This document shows positions 51,724 to 60,869 of a stretch of DNA of 64,000 bases, one piece after another. Made by a program: the position numbers and the translations under genes. Positions within the stretch are counted from its first letter, which is position 1, and each line of letters begins with the position of its first letter. The notes below the pieces were generated by a model. That model ran no database searches. It worked only from the letters and a program-made list of their open reading frames with translations, and was not told where the DNA came from. This DNA is from Exiguobacterium sp. BMC-KP (GTDB lineage Bacteria > Bacillota > Bacilli > Exiguobacteriales > Exiguobacteriaceae): assembly GCF_001275385.1 (NCBI RefSeq), contig NZ_LGIW01000015.1:806001-870000 (forward strand), read 5' to 3'.

Positions 51724-52401
51724 ATGTCAGTTAAATTAACAGTCGAAAAACGCGAGGTACGTCCACGCTCACTCCGTAAACAATTACGTCATGAAGGAAA
51801 AGCTCTTGGTGTCGTGTATGGTTACAAAGTGGAAAGTACACCAATCGCATTCGAAGAAAAAGAATTGTTAAAAATCGTTCGTGAGAACGGTGAGAACGTC
51901 TTGATTTCACTTAAACTCGACGGAAAAAACGTTAACGTCTTGATTAACCGTCGTGACATGGATGTCTTCACACCAACAGTTGATCACGTTGAATTCATCG
52001 CTGTGAAAATGGATGAAGAAACAGAAGTGGAAGCAGACGTTGTACTCGTTGGCGAAGCAGCCGGTGCAAAAGTTGGTGGATTCCTCTCACAAACACTCTT
52101 TAAAGTAACAGTTGCAGCTACACCAGATAAATTACCAGAGAACGTCGAAGTTGACGTCACGAACCTCGAAATCGGAGATTCAATCTCTGTAGCCGATCTT
52201 CCAGAGCAAAAAGATTTCCGTATCGTCACTGAAGGTGACATTCAAGTCGCAGCAGTCGTCGAGTCTACACTCGAGCAGGATCTTGAAGAAATCGAAGAAG
52301 CGGAAGCAGAGGCACAAGCTGAAGCTGGCGAAGAAAATGAAGGCGAAGCAACAGAAGCGTCTTCAGAAGAAGCAGCTGAAGAGAACGAAGACAACAAATA
52401 A
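51724..52401 (+). CDS. ctc: Ribosomal protein bL25 / general stress protein Ctc
   Basis: A 225-residue protein of the long L25 (TL5/Ctc) form: N-terminal 5S rRNA-binding domain ([27 protein letters not shown], residues 5-31), a beta-barrel C-terminal domain (about 95-185) and a very acidic Glu/Ala tail from about 180 typical of Ctc. It binds 5S rRNA in the large subunit. ATG 51724 is nine bases after AGGGGG; the ATG at 51718 is too close. A SigB-type promoter upstream predicts stress induction. Confidence 0.92.
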   Translation: MSVKLTVEKREVRPRSLRKQLRHEGKALGVVYGYKVESTPIAFEEKELLKIVRENGENVLISLKLDGKNVNVLINRRDMDVFTPTVDHVEFIAVKMDEETEVEADVVLVGEAAGAKVGGFLSQTLFKVTVAATPDKLPENVEVDVTNLEIGDSISVADLPEQKDFRIVTEGDIQVAAVVESTLEQDLEEIEEAEAEAQAEAGEENEGEATEASSEEAAEENEDNK

Positions 52402-52408
52402 GCTATCC

Positions 52409-52441
52409 AACGATACGCCCCAAGTGGCGTATCGTTTTTTT
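52409..52441 (+). terminator. Terminator of ctc
   Basis: AACGATACGCC / GGCGTATCGTT arms and a T run. Confidence 0.85.
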
Positions 52442-52446
52442 GTGTC

Positions 52447-52475
52447 TTGACAATAGACAGAAGATTGCCTAAAGT
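52447..52475 (+). promoter_or_regulatory. SigA promoter of the TPP-ykoEDC unit
   Basis: TTGACA (52447-52452), 17 bases, TAAAGT (52470-52475), directly before the riboswitch. Confidence 0.75.
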
Positions 52476-52502
52476 GAACAGCGTATCAACTATTCACTAT
52501 AT

Positions 52503-52585
52503 CCACTAGGGGAGCCCATTGGCTGAGACGATTCACTTCGGACCCTTCGAACCTGATCTAGTTCATACTAGCGTAGGAAAGTGGA
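52503..52585 (+). ncRNA. TPP (THI-box) riboswitch
   Basis: The conserved core is clear: AGGGGAGCC, GGCTGAGACG, ACCCTTCGAACCTGATCTAG and GCGTAGGAAAGTGG, closed by CCAC/GTGG. It binds thiamine pyrophosphate and, with the hairpin downstream, should stop transcription of the transporter genes when TPP is plentiful. Confidence 0.95.
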
Positions 52586-52628
52586 GCGATCACATCCAAT
52601 GACTCCTGCTACGCGCAGTTTTTCTGAG

Positions 52629-52663
52629 GACCGCTCTCTTTTTTACGGAGGGCGGTCTTTTTT
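52629..52663 (+). terminator. Riboswitch expression-platform terminator
   Basis: GACCGCTCTC / GGAGGGCGGTC arms then TTTTTT, about 45 bases after the aptamer and before the ykoE-type start. Confidence 0.8.
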
Positions 52664-52696
52664 GTTGTCTCCCCCATTCTAAGGAGGACGTATCTA

Positions 52697-53269
52697 ATGC
52701 AACACTGGAAAATGAAAGAAATCATGGTCATGATGATGCTCGCCGTCGCTTGCGGTGTCATCTATCTCGGTTGGTCGACACTGTGGTTACCGATGTCTGC
52801 GATCTTCGGTCCCGTTGGTGCTAACTGGATGTTCGGGATTTGGATCATCGCAAGTCCGCTTGTCGCAGCAATCATCCAAAAGCCAGGTGCCGCGTTAATT
52901 GCGGAAGTCGTCGCAGCAGCAGTCGAACTGTTCACGGGGAGTCACTTCGGATTATCGGCACTGTTAATTGGTGTCTGCCAAGGTCTTGGTGCGGAACTCG
53001 TCTTTGCGATGACGCGTTACCGTCGTTATGACGCATGGACACTGATGTTGTCTGGTGTCGGAGCAGCAGTCGGAAGTATCGTCTACAGCCTGGTTGCGAA
53101 TGGCTTTGGTTATTACACGACGACGACGTTACTCGTGACGATTGGACTACAATTGATCAGCGGTGCATTACTTGGTGGCTTACTCGCATGGATTCTCGTC
53201 CGTCGCCTCGTTGCGACTGGTGTGTTAAGTGGTTTTGCAGCCGGACGTGTGAAACGGGAGGTCGCATGA
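52697..53269 (+). CDS. ykoE: ECF transporter substrate-binding subunit YkoE
   Basis: A 190-residue membrane protein of five or six helices, with the YkoE pattern (EIMVMMMLAVACGVIYLGWS, IFGPVGANWMFGIWIIASP, ELFTGSHFGLSALLIGVCQGLGAELVF). It is the S-component that captures thiamine or its hydroxymethylpyrimidine precursor. AAGGAGGACG precedes the ATG. The TPP riboswitch upstream and ykoD/ykoC-type genes downstream support the function. The stop overlaps the next start (ATGA). Confidence 0.9.
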   Translation: MQHWKMKEIMVMMMLAVACGVIYLGWSTLWLPMSAIFGPVGANWMFGIWIIASPLVAAIIQKPGAALIAEVVAAAVELFTGSHFGLSALLIGVCQGLGAELVFAMTRYRRYDAWTLMLSGVGAAVGSIVYSLVANGFGYYTTTTLLVTIGLQLISGALLGGLLAWILVRRLVATGVLSGFAAGRVKREVA

Positions 53270-54795
53270 TTACCGTTGACGACCTAAGTATTCGTTATCC
53301 CGGTCAGATGAAATCAGTGCTCGATCATGTAACGCTAACGATCGACCAAGGAACGACGCTTCTACTTGGCCGTAGCGGAAGTGGTAAGACAACGTTGCTT
53401 CATGCGCTTGCTGGACTGACGCCAGAGACAATCGAAGTCGAACAGACTGGCACGGTGAGCCGATCCGGTTCTGTCGGCATTCTGTTCCAAAATCCAGACG
53501 AGCAATTTTGCATGGAAACGATTGGACGTGAAATCGCCTTTAGCTTAGAAAACAAATCAATCCCACGCGCGGAGATGGATGAACGAATTGAGCAGTTGCT
53601 GGTACTCGTCGGTCTTCCCCTCCCCTTTTCAACACCAATCGCTAGTCTCTCTGGGGGAATGAAACAGCGACTGGCGCTCGCTGCAGTCCTAGCACTCGAA
53701 CCAACCATTCTACTACTCGATGAACCGACGGCGCAGATTGATCCGATCGGACAACACGAACTGATGGCATTGATCTTTCGAATCCAGAAAGAGCACGATT
53801 TAACGATTGTGTTAATCGAGCACCAACTCGATGTCTGTTTACCGTATGTCGACCAAGTCGTCTTACTTGAAGAAGGAACGATTACCGTGACAGCGCATCC
53901 ACGAGACCTGTTTCCACATGCCTACGTGCGGCTTCAATCAAAAGGCATCGCCGTTCCGTCGCTCTTTCCTTATACACTTGAGACATTACCAGCGGATGGA
54001 CCACAAGCGGCACGACTTTTCGCGCCTCCCCCTGTCGTTCCAGCAGGACTTCCCTTGTTGCACGTTTCTGAATTGTCGACAAAAGCACCTTATCCGCTGA
54101 CCGGTGCGACGTTTTCGCTTCAAACGAGTGAATGGGTCATGCTACTTGGAGCAAACGGTTCTGGAAAAAGTACGCTCCTCGCGACACTTGGTCGGTTTCT
54201 TCCTCAGCGCGGAACATATCAATTCCGCAATCGTCCGGCTCATCGGTATTCCAAGCATCATTTTTACGAACAAGTCGGCTACGTCTTTCAACAACCAGAT
54301 CTGCAGTTTCTCAAGCTGACAGTCGAAGCGGAAATCGACTGGAGTCACCGGGGAGTGACGAGCAATGAACGCGCAGCGTTACTCGACCGGTTGGAACTGA
54401 CATCTGTCAAACAACAATCGCCGCTTGCTCTCAGTACCGGGCAACAAAGACGGCTCAGTGTCGCAACGATGCTCGGCCAGACGAAAGACTTGTTGTTGCT
54501 CGATGAGCCGACGTTCGGACAGGACGGGTTGACGACGCGGCGTTTAATGGAGCAGTTATTGACGGAGCAACAGAACGGAACGACGCTCGTCATGGCAACG
54601 CATGATATGGAGCTCGTCGCCCGTTACGCCCATCGTGTTCTCGTCATGGAGCAAGGACAGATCGTTTTTGATGGTCGTCCGAATGAATTGTTCGCTGATA
54701 TTGCCTTACTTACGCGCTGTCAGCTCCAACGTCCGCTTTCTTACCAACGTCAGGAGGTGCATCACGTTGCAAACGAATGCGTCCCTGTTCGCTAA
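53266..54795 (+). CDS. ykoD: ECF transporter dual ATPase YkoD
   Basis: A 509-residue fusion of two ABC ATPase domains. Domain 1: Walker A LGRSGSGKTT, signature SLSGGMKQR, Walker B ILLLDEPTAQID. Domain 2 (from about 265): LGANGSGKST, LSTGQQRRL, LLLLDEPTFGQD. It powers thiamine-precursor uptake with YkoC and YkoE. ATG 53266 follows CGGGAGG and gives the normal N-terminus MITVDDLSIRYPG; the longer frame is a read-through of the ykoE region. Confidence 0.9.
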   Translation: MITVDDLSIRYPGQMKSVLDHVTLTIDQGTTLLLGRSGSGKTTLLHALAGLTPETIEVEQTGTVSRSGSVGILFQNPDEQFCMETIGREIAFSLENKSIPRAEMDERIEQLLVLVGLPLPFSTPIASLSGGMKQRLALAAVLALEPTILLLDEPTAQIDPIGQHELMALIFRIQKEHDLTIVLIEHQLDVCLPYVDQVVLLEEGTITVTAHPRDLFPHAYVRLQSKGIAVPSLFPYTLETLPADGPQAARLFAPPPVVPAGLPLLHVSELSTKAPYPLTGATFSLQTSEWVMLLGANGSGKSTLLATLGRFLPQRGTYQFRNRPAHRYSKHHFYEQVGYVFQQPDLQFLKLTVEAEIDWSHRGVTSNERAALLDRLELTSVKQQSPLALSTGQQRRLSVATMLGQTKDLLLLDEPTFGQDGLTTRRLMEQLLTEQQNGTTLVMATHDMELVARYAHRVLVMEQGQIVFDGRPNELFADIALLTRCQLQRPLSYQRQEVHHVANECVPVR

Positions 54796-55489
54796 GCTCA
54801 ATCCTGTCATCAAAGGAAGCGGATTGTTTTTAATCATGTTTGCCCTGATTGCAACAACCGATTGGGACAAGACGCTCGTGTTCCTTGGACTGGCAATTGG
54901 TTTATTACTTCTGTCCGGCTGGGGTCCCATCGATTTCTTGAAACGGCTCGCACCTTACAGTCTGTTGTTCGTGCTGACATTCTGGATGATGGCTGCTTTC
55001 GGTAAAGGAACAGACACCATCTGGTCATTCGGTTGGTTCCATGTCACGACAGAGAGCATCATGCATGGCTGGTTACTCGCCCTACGAATGGCAACGTTCG
55101 TCTGCTTGAGCCTCGCCTTCGTCACAACGACTGATGCGACACGGTTTGTAATGAGCTTAATTCATCAGACGAAGTTATCGCCCCGCTTCGCCTATGGCTT
55201 TCTCGCTGGGATCCGCTTTCTTCCGCAATTAATCGAAGAGGTGCGAGTCTTACGACAAGTCCGGATGATCCGCAACGTTCACAGTCGCTTCCCAGGTGAC
55301 GCCTTTCTGTCGATCGGTTTACCTCTCTTTACACGTTCAATCCAGCGAGCAGAACGGATGGCCATCGCCATGGAAGCACGGCACTTCTCAGCAGAGCGGA
55401 CGTATTATGAGATTCCGGAGGTTAGTCGTCGGGATATCATGTATCTACTCGCCATCGTGTCGTTCATTTGTCTCATCTTTTTGCTATGA
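54767..55489 (+). CDS. ykoC: ECF transporter permease (T component) YkoC
   Basis: A 240-residue membrane protein with about six helices and the energy-coupling T-component motif region ARxxR-like (EEVRVLRQVRMIRN, and IQRAERMAIAMEARHF). It couples ATP hydrolysis to the S-component. Start is TTG 54767 with AGGAGG at 8 bases, overlapping ykoD by 29 bases. Third gene of the TPP-regulated operon. Confidence 0.88.
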   Translation: MQTNASLFAKLNPVIKGSGLFLIMFALIATTDWDKTLVFLGLAIGLLLLSGWGPIDFLKRLAPYSLLFVLTFWMMAAFGKGTDTIWSFGWFHVTTESIMHGWLLALRMATFVCLSLAFVTTTDATRFVMSLIHQTKLSPRFAYGFLAGIRFLPQLIEEVRVLRQVRMIRNVHSRFPGDAFLSIGLPLFTRSIQRAERMAIAMEARHFSAERTYYEIPEVSRRDIMYLLAIVSFICLIFLL

Positions 55490-55544
55490 TTACCACCACC
55501 CGTATCCGGGTACAATTTAGCAAGACAGATTGAAGGAGAACGAC

Positions 55545-56576
55545 ATGAAACGAATCATCTTGATTGGTGCAGGTCATGCCCATCTGCATTGCATTACAGA
55601 GGGACCAACAGAAGACGTCGAGTGGTTAATTTTGAACGCCTCGACGTATCAATACTACTCGGGTATGTATTCAGGACTTGCAGACGGTACATACGATATC
55701 GATGAAATTCGTGTCGACGTGGCCGCTTTATGTCATGCCCATGATAAACAGTTCATAGAAGAGACTGTCGTAAAGATTGATCCTGTTAAAAAAGTCGTCT
55801 TCGGTGCATCTGGCAGACACTACACCTATGATGTCGCTTCAACGAACATTGGCTCGTTTGACTGGACAGAAAATACGACACGTTTATCGATCAAGCCGAA
55901 TTATCGCTTACCGGATACATTAAAGCGTCTGCAACAAGCAAAGCGTCCGGTCGTCATTGGAAGCGGCGTAGCTGCCGTCGAGATGGCAGCGTCCTTGAAA
56001 GCAGCGGGTGTACCGATCACACTCATCACGGATCCAAAGTTACTTTCAGGGCATCCAGCAGCGGAAGCCATTACACGACGCTTACAAGCACTCGAAGTTC
56101 ATTGGATTCGGGAACGTCCTCTAGATGACGAACCACCACTTCGCTTTAAGCAACACCCACCCATCGAGTCGGATGCGATCATCCGCTTAACGGGTGCCAA
56201 AGCACCGGCATTGTTTGCAGGTAGCGATCTCTACACGGAAGACGGATTCCTACTCGTCAATGAACAGTTGCAAGCGCTCGATCATCCGAGTCTATTTGCT
56301 GCAGGTGACGCGGCGACCCTCGTCGCGTATCCTGAGATTCCGAAAAATGGTGTCACAGCCGTCCGGCAAGCACCGATTTTACTAGCAAACCTCTTACGGT
56401 ACGTCCAGGAAGAGGCACTGCAAACCTATCGTCCGCAAACGAACTATTTGACGATTTTATCGATGGGACCGCGTCATGCTGTTTCAATGTACGGCAATCA
56501 GTATTCGACTCACCCGTTCGGTTGGTACCTCAAGCGCTGGATCGATCAACGGTTCATGCGGAAGTATCGCCCTTAA
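55545..56576 (+). CDS. FAD-dependent pyridine nucleotide-disulfide oxidoreductase family protein
   Basis: A 343-residue flavoprotein. FAD-binding start KRIILIGAGHAHLH, an NAD(P)H-binding GxGxxxxE segment VVIGSGVAAVEMAASL (about 137-152), and the second FAD motif SLFAAGDAATL. The GAGHAHLH form is that of the NDH-2-like proteins sometimes linked to selD; no selenium genes are present here. No redox-active CxxC is visible. ATG 55545 is preceded by GAAGGAG. Confidence 0.78.
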   Translation: MKRIILIGAGHAHLHCITEGPTEDVEWLILNASTYQYYSGMYSGLADGTYDIDEIRVDVAALCHAHDKQFIEETVVKIDPVKKVVFGASGRHYTYDVASTNIGSFDWTENTTRLSIKPNYRLPDTLKRLQQAKRPVVIGSGVAAVEMAASLKAAGVPITLITDPKLLSGHPAAEAITRRLQALEVHWIRERPLDDEPPLRFKQHPPIESDAIIRLTGAKAPALFAGSDLYTEDGFLLVNEQLQALDHPSLFAAGDAATLVAYPEIPKNGVTAVRQAPILLANLLRYVQEEALQTYRPQTNYLTILSMGPRHAVSMYGNQYSTHPFGWYLKRWIDQRFMRKYRP

Positions 56577-56603
56577 AAAGTGTGCGCCGGCGCACGCTTT
56601 TTT
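56576..56603 (+). terminator. Terminator after the flavoprotein gene
   Basis: AAGTGTGCGC / GCGCACGCTT arms with a CG loop core and T run. Confidence 0.75.
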
Positions 56604-56611
56604 CTGTACAC

Positions 56612-56645
56612 AAAAACAAGCCATGGACGCGTGTCCATGGCTTGT
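56612..56645 (-). terminator. Terminator of the alpha/beta hydrolase gene
   Basis: Thirteen-base arms ACAAGCCATGGAC / GTCCATGGCTTGT; on the minus strand followed by a T-rich run. Confidence 0.75.
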
Positions 56646-56649
56646 TGGA

Positions 56650-57468
56650 TTAGACGGTTTGATTTCCTTTGACATACGACAGTAATGTCTCATTGAACTT
56701 TTCTTGTTCGTCAAGCAACATGCCGTGTCCACTCTCTTCGAAGACTTCAAGTCGCGCATGTGGAATTTCCTTTTGCATTTCTCCGGCAAATTCGAACGGA
56801 CAGACTTGATCTTTTTTACCATGGATGATCAACGTATCGACTTTGATGTCTCCGAGTTTCCCACGTAAATCTTCGTCGCGCAAGGCGATCGCTGACTGAA
56901 TCGTTCCGTGGGATGAAGCGGCGATACTAAGACCGTGGAACCATTGTTGAAGTGGTTCTGGATGTTCTTTCGCAAAGAAGATTTCCCCGAATCCTTTAAG
57001 CATCGACGGACGATCTTGTTTCGTATCGGCAATCAACGCATCGACTTCTTCTTTTGTCATCCCGTATGGATAACCGTCGCGTTGTGTAAAGACAGGTGCC
57101 GCAGCTCCAGCGAGAACGAGCTTACTGACTTTTGAATCCCCGTATTGAAAGAGATAGGACAAGGCGATTCCTCCTCCCATCGAGAAGCCGAGCAACGTGA
57201 CATTCGTTAATTTCAGCTGTTCGATGACTTCATTAATGTCAGACGCCATCGTCTTATAATCGTATCCCGTTGCTGGTGCATCTGATTTGCCATAACCGCG
57301 ATAATCGATTCCGACGTAACGGTACCCTTCTTCGACGAGCAAGTTCTTTTGATACTCGAACATGTTATTGTTTGCCGGCCAGCCGTGTAAAAAGACGACC
57401 GGTTGACCCGACCCGACATCCTCGACATAAATTTTCGTGCCATCAACTGCTTGAATGAATGTACCCAT
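56650..57468 (-). CDS. Alpha/beta hydrolase, haloperoxidase/esterase-like
   Basis: A 272-residue cytoplasmic hydrolase: VVFLHGWPANN (oxyanion), YRGYGKSD, nucleophile elbow GFSMGGG (Ser about residue 97), Asp in HGKKDQVCP and His in ESGHGM. It is close in pattern to non-haem chloroperoxidase-type esterases. ATG 57468 or 57471 follows GGGGG; the ATG at 57507 lacks a ribosome site. Confidence 0.82.
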   Translation of the reverse strand: MGTFIQAVDGTKIYVEDVGSGQPVVFLHGWPANNNMFEYQKNLLVEEGYRYVGIDYRGYGKSDAPATGYDYKTMASDINEVIEQLKLTNVTLLGFSMGGGIALSYLFQYGDSKVSKLVLAGAAAPVFTQRDGYPYGMTKEEVDALIADTKQDRPSMLKGFGEIFFAKEHPEPLQQWFHGLSIAASSHGTIQSAIALRDEDLRGKLGDIKVDTLIIHGKKDQVCPFEFAGEMQKEIPHARLEVFEESGHGMLLDEQEKFNETLLSYVKGNQTV

Positions 57469-57622
57469 CATAAAACCCCCATAGTAATAGATTGACCGTG
57501 CATGCATCTATTATTCCCGAGTCAAGAGATATCAAACATCTTGATGCTAAAGTATTATAGAAAATTCTGTCTATTATAGAAATTATGGTAAAATATAGTC
57601 ACCAGTATAAAGGGGGTTTTCC

Positions 57623-58885
57623 ATGAGACGCTATATACATACCGGTATTCTCGCAGGCGTAGTCCTACTTGCCGGATGCGGTAAAGAACAATACTTAGAT
57701 CTTACATACGATGCCAATTACTGGGGCGGTATTTCGACTACCTTTGATGGTCAAGAGATACCGGATCTCCCCAAAAAACAAACTGCTGCTTTGTTGAAGG
57801 GTTGTCAGCAAAAATCTGACATGAAGAGCTTACCTGACCGATACGTGCAACACGAAGGATTCGATTTGTATTTCCTTCCTGCAAATATCCAAGGGCGTGA
57901 GTTCCAACACGCTCGTTTCCTATCAGACGAAAAAAAAGACTATCTGGCATGTCAGCCGATACGCCATGCGGATTATGCGGTCCATCAGATTAAACGAAGT
58001 GATTATCCATTTGTCGATTGGTCGAAAAAACCGATAAAACCTAAGTCAACGGTCGTTCGTTTTGAAGACGTTCCAAAAGAGGTGACGGATCAACAACAAC
58101 AGGAAAATGAAGAAAGTAAAGACACGAAAGGACTTGGTCGTTACCTCTTCCCATCATATCAATTGTCCTTACCACCGGAAGGACAGTTCGTCGTCTTTAC
58201 GAAAGAAAAAGACAAAGAAGAAACACTTTTTGCGTCGACCGAGCCCCTGTCAGGCTCCGAATTGAATCTAGCTTTCCGCGTTGTTCCCGATATCGGATTG
58301 CAAAACTCATCGATCGAGCTAAGGATTAGTGGTGGTTATACCGGAGCGGCACCTAGTATTCAAGAGTTCGTTAAAGGTCAATCGTACCAAATCGAGCGAA
58401 AACAACTTCCGGACCAGCTTTCTGTAGGACAGACCGTTCACTTCGCAACTGTGCGCAAACAAGACGAAGGCAAGATCGTTCAGGAAACATCGATTTATCT
58501 GCGTCTTAATCAGAACTACAAAAAACCTGTGAACCACAAAAATAGATTTCTAGATGATACATCAACTGGATATGTCGGGTTCATCCATCAATCACCGAAA
58601 GAGCTCGTACAGAATGATTATAAATTTATTTCAGCGATTCCGGATAAATTAGCAAAAAAGATTGCTCAGGAATTAAAAGAAACCGACGTCCTGGAGCCAC
58701 AAGGAACAAAACTGAAGCAGAAAAAATTAACCTTGATTCGCCAAGGGAAAAGCCAAACGTTTGAGCTATTCGAACGTAAGCGATCAAAAAAACTTGAAAT
58801 CTATGTCGTCAAAAAGGGAACAAAGAATGGTGCGAAGCTGTCGGGTACGACAAGTGAAGCACTTAGTGAGGTGCTTAACAAATGA
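57623..58885 (+). CDS. Hypothetical lipoprotein, first of a tandem pair
   Basis: A 420-residue lipoprotein: signal peptide with lipobox LAGC (Cys about residue 19), then a large Lys-rich soluble domain. Two further Cys (about 61 and 110) recur at matching places in the next gene, and both proteins end with a similar ~70-residue module (LTLIRQGKSQTFELFERKRSKKLEIYV here). No known family recognised. AAGGGGG precedes the ATG, and the promoter region has two TATTATAGAAA direct repeats. Overlaps the paralogue by 4 bases. Confidence 0.7.
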   Translation: MRRYIHTGILAGVVLLAGCGKEQYLDLTYDANYWGGISTTFDGQEIPDLPKKQTAALLKGCQQKSDMKSLPDRYVQHEGFDLYFLPANIQGREFQHARFLSDEKKDYLACQPIRHADYAVHQIKRSDYPFVDWSKKPIKPKSTVVRFEDVPKEVTDQQQQENEESKDTKGLGRYLFPSYQLSLPPEGQFVVFTKEKDKEETLFASTEPLSGSELNLAFRVVPDIGLQNSSIELRISGGYTGAAPSIQEFVKGQSYQIERKQLPDQLSVGQTVHFATVRKQDEGKIVQETSIYLRLNQNYKKPVNHKNRFLDDTSTGYVGFIHQSPKELVQNDYKFISAIPDKLAKKIAQELKETDVLEPQGTKLKQKKLTLIRQGKSQTFELFERKRSKKLEIYVVKKGTKNGAKLSGTTSEALSEVLNK

Positions 58886-60153
58886 ATAAACGTTACTGGA
58901 TTGGACTCACACTTGGAGCAACGCTCGCGTTAAGCGGTTGTCAAAGTGACGCGCCGAATTTCAAATGGGATTACTTATCGAAATTGTATGATGGAGCGCG
59001 ATTTAAAGGCAAAGAACCTCCGAAGATGTTATCGGAAAAGGAAATGAGTATCATCATGAAAACGTGTCGGTCAAAAGCCGTAAAAGCTCCGAAAAATTAT
59101 TCTTCCGGTGACATGTTCTCCGTCGTGATGACGGCACCGTTTGAAGATTATTTAGGACAGATGGCTCGTTATGTCCAGTCTGGAGAACAGACATATCTGT
59201 ATTGTCAGAATATGGCTGACAGCGAGTATCATCTATTATCAACCAAACAAGATGTCTTTACGAAAACGAAGCTGGTTGAACATCCGAACGAGTTAGAAGT
59301 ACAGCCAGACACCATTAAAAAAGACGACTGGTTCTCACGAGATGATAAAATCATAAACGGTTCTGTTCGAAAATTAGAGCTACCTGGATCAGGTTACTTG
59401 GTGATGAAAGCGACTGATGTGACGAAAAAAGACGAACGAAAGACATTCGTCGTCTATGCAGAAGCCCTCACTCCTTTTACTGAAGATACGAAGCTTTATC
59501 TGACGTACAATGAGAAATATAATGAGAATGACGATATATCGTATAACTCCTTTGTACGCATACCGCAATTAATCAGTGGACAGCAGATGGAGACATCGAT
59601 TCATGCGATGAAACAGCCAGGAAAAGTCCGCTTCATTCCTGGTGACGGTACACCGGAACGTTACGGCACGCTTATCGCGACAGAAAAAAACGGACGCCAA
59701 TTCCGCTACGAATTGTCGATTCAGCACACGATGAAACGTCCGCCTGAGCTTGCTCAACAGGATATATCGGAAGAAGATGTTCTATCAAATCTCAATGACA
59801 TAACACTCTTCCATAAAAAGCAGTTCAAGCATTATCTTTATGATCAAAGTGATTTCTCTTATGAAGATCGCCTTAAAGTCGAGGATACGATCATGATGAC
59901 CAGTGATGAATCCGGGAAATTAAAAAAAGCAATCAAGGCGAGTGAGCAGGCTGACGTAAGGGGTAAACGTGCGAAGTGGAAGTACTTGACGTTCCGAAAA
60001 GAAGTGAAAGGACAACAATACGAAGTTTATCTCGATAAGCGTGTCAAAAAGACCGACATCTATTTAAAAGATCCGAAGCGTGACGTGTCAATTCACCTAT
60101 CGGCAGAAGGTCGTGACATCCTCCTTCCTTTGTTCGAACAATATGAAAAATGA
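58882..60153 (+). CDS. Hypothetical lipoprotein, second of a tandem pair
   Basis: A 423-residue paralogue of the preceding lipoprotein: lipobox LSGC (Cys about 19), paired Cys in MKTCRSKA and LYCQNM, and a C-terminal module LTFRKEVKGQQYEVYLDKRVKKTDIYL aligning with the end of the first protein. Identity is low but the layout is the same. It starts inside the previous stop (ATGA), so the two are translationally coupled and probably work as a complex on the outer face of the membrane. Confidence 0.7.
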   Translation: MNKRYWIGLTLGATLALSGCQSDAPNFKWDYLSKLYDGARFKGKEPPKMLSEKEMSIIMKTCRSKAVKAPKNYSSGDMFSVVMTAPFEDYLGQMARYVQSGEQTYLYCQNMADSEYHLLSTKQDVFTKTKLVEHPNELEVQPDTIKKDDWFSRDDKIINGSVRKLELPGSGYLVMKATDVTKKDERKTFVVYAEALTPFTEDTKLYLTYNEKYNENDDISYNSFVRIPQLISGQQMETSIHAMKQPGKVRFIPGDGTPERYGTLIATEKNGRQFRYELSIQHTMKRPPELAQQDISEEDVLSNLNDITLFHKKQFKHYLYDQSDFSYEDRLKVEDTIMMTSDESGKLKKAIKASEQADVRGKRAKWKYLTFRKEVKGQQYEVYLDKRVKKTDIYLKDPKRDVSIHLSAEGRDILLPLFEQYEK

Positions 60154-60154
60154 T

Positions 60155-60391
60155 TCACACCGTATAGACGAGGTGCTGCACTAAATAAATCAAACTACAC
60201 CAAAAAATGAAGGCGATCCCCTCGTGTAACCACTCTTTGCGTGTCAGTGGTTCTCGTAAAAAGGAGACGCAGGCAAACAGTAAGGCAAAGAAGTAGAGAT
60301 AAATGAATCCTCCGCTCGTCAAGAAACCGAAGAGCAGAATCATACCGCTAAGGACGGATAGGCTGGAGACGACAGGTTTCCGGTATACCAT
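60155..60391 (-). CDS. Small hypothetical membrane protein (78 aa)
   Basis: Two or three hydrophobic helices (about residues 10-43 and 59-75) with a short charged loop; not recognised. GAGGTGACACCTC precedes the ATG. Convergent with the lipoprotein pair, only one base after the second stop. Confidence 0.55.
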   Translation of the reverse strand: MVYRKPVVSSLSVLSGMILLFGFLTSGGFIYLYFFALLFACVSFLREPLTRKEWLHEGIAFIFWCSLIYLVQHLVYTV

Positions 60392-60466
60392 GAGGTGTCA
60401 CCTCGTTTCGTCTTTTTGTTATGATATACCCAGATTACGGTAAAACAATCTATTTCAATGTACTAG

Positions 60467-60505
60467 ACAACACCCCTTGAGAGACGTCCTCCCAAGGGGT
60501 GTTGT
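60467..60505 (-). terminator. Hairpin after the IsdG-like gene
   Basis: ACAACACCCCTTG / CAAGGGGTGTTGT perfect arms; no strong T run. Confidence 0.6.
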
Positions 60506-60507
60506 AT

Positions 60508-60837
60508 TCATTCGGTTACGGCGCCGTGATCGGCGACGATCGCATATTCCGTGACGGTATTTGAGGTGACGAGCGGTTTAACTTCGGACGTTCCGTTATC
60601 CCGCTTATGGTGAACCCCTTTATACGCTTGACTCTCCTGCCATGCATGAAACGCCGCTTGATTCGACCATGTCGTCATGATCGTAACGATGTCTTCATGA
60701 TCTTGACTGATATCGACGAGGACTTGCATCCGGTGGAACCCTTCCATCCGTTCGATTCCTTTCGTCGTTTTAAAACGCGCTGCGACCTGATCTGCAGCTC
60801 CTTTAACGACGTGTAACTGGTTCATGACGATCCACAT
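60508..60837 (-). CDS. HmoA/IsdG-like antibiotic biosynthesis monooxygenase-fold protein
   Basis: A 109-residue ABM-fold protein: MWIVMNQLHVVKG (Asn of the active site), ERMEGFHRMQVLV, TIMTTWSNQAAFHAWQES (Trp) and a following YKGVHHKR (His). Asn-Trp-His correspond to the catalytic trio of IsdG-type haem monooxygenases, so haem degradation with iron release is plausible. Length matches Bacillus HmoA. No Fur box was seen directly upstream. Confidence 0.75.
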   Translation of the reverse strand: MWIVMNQLHVVKGAADQVAARFKTTKGIERMEGFHRMQVLVDISQDHEDIVTIMTTWSNQAAFHAWQESQAYKGVHHKRDNGTSEVKPLVTSNTVTEYAIVADHGAVTE

Positions 60838-60869
60838 GTTACCTTCCCCCTTTTTTCGTATTCAGTATA

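Noticed and set aside
52503-54795. Frames reading 53035-53265 in front of ykoD as part of the ATPase
   Set aside because: This stretch is an out-of-frame shadow of ykoE; the ATG at 53266 has a ribosome site and gives the conserved N-terminus.
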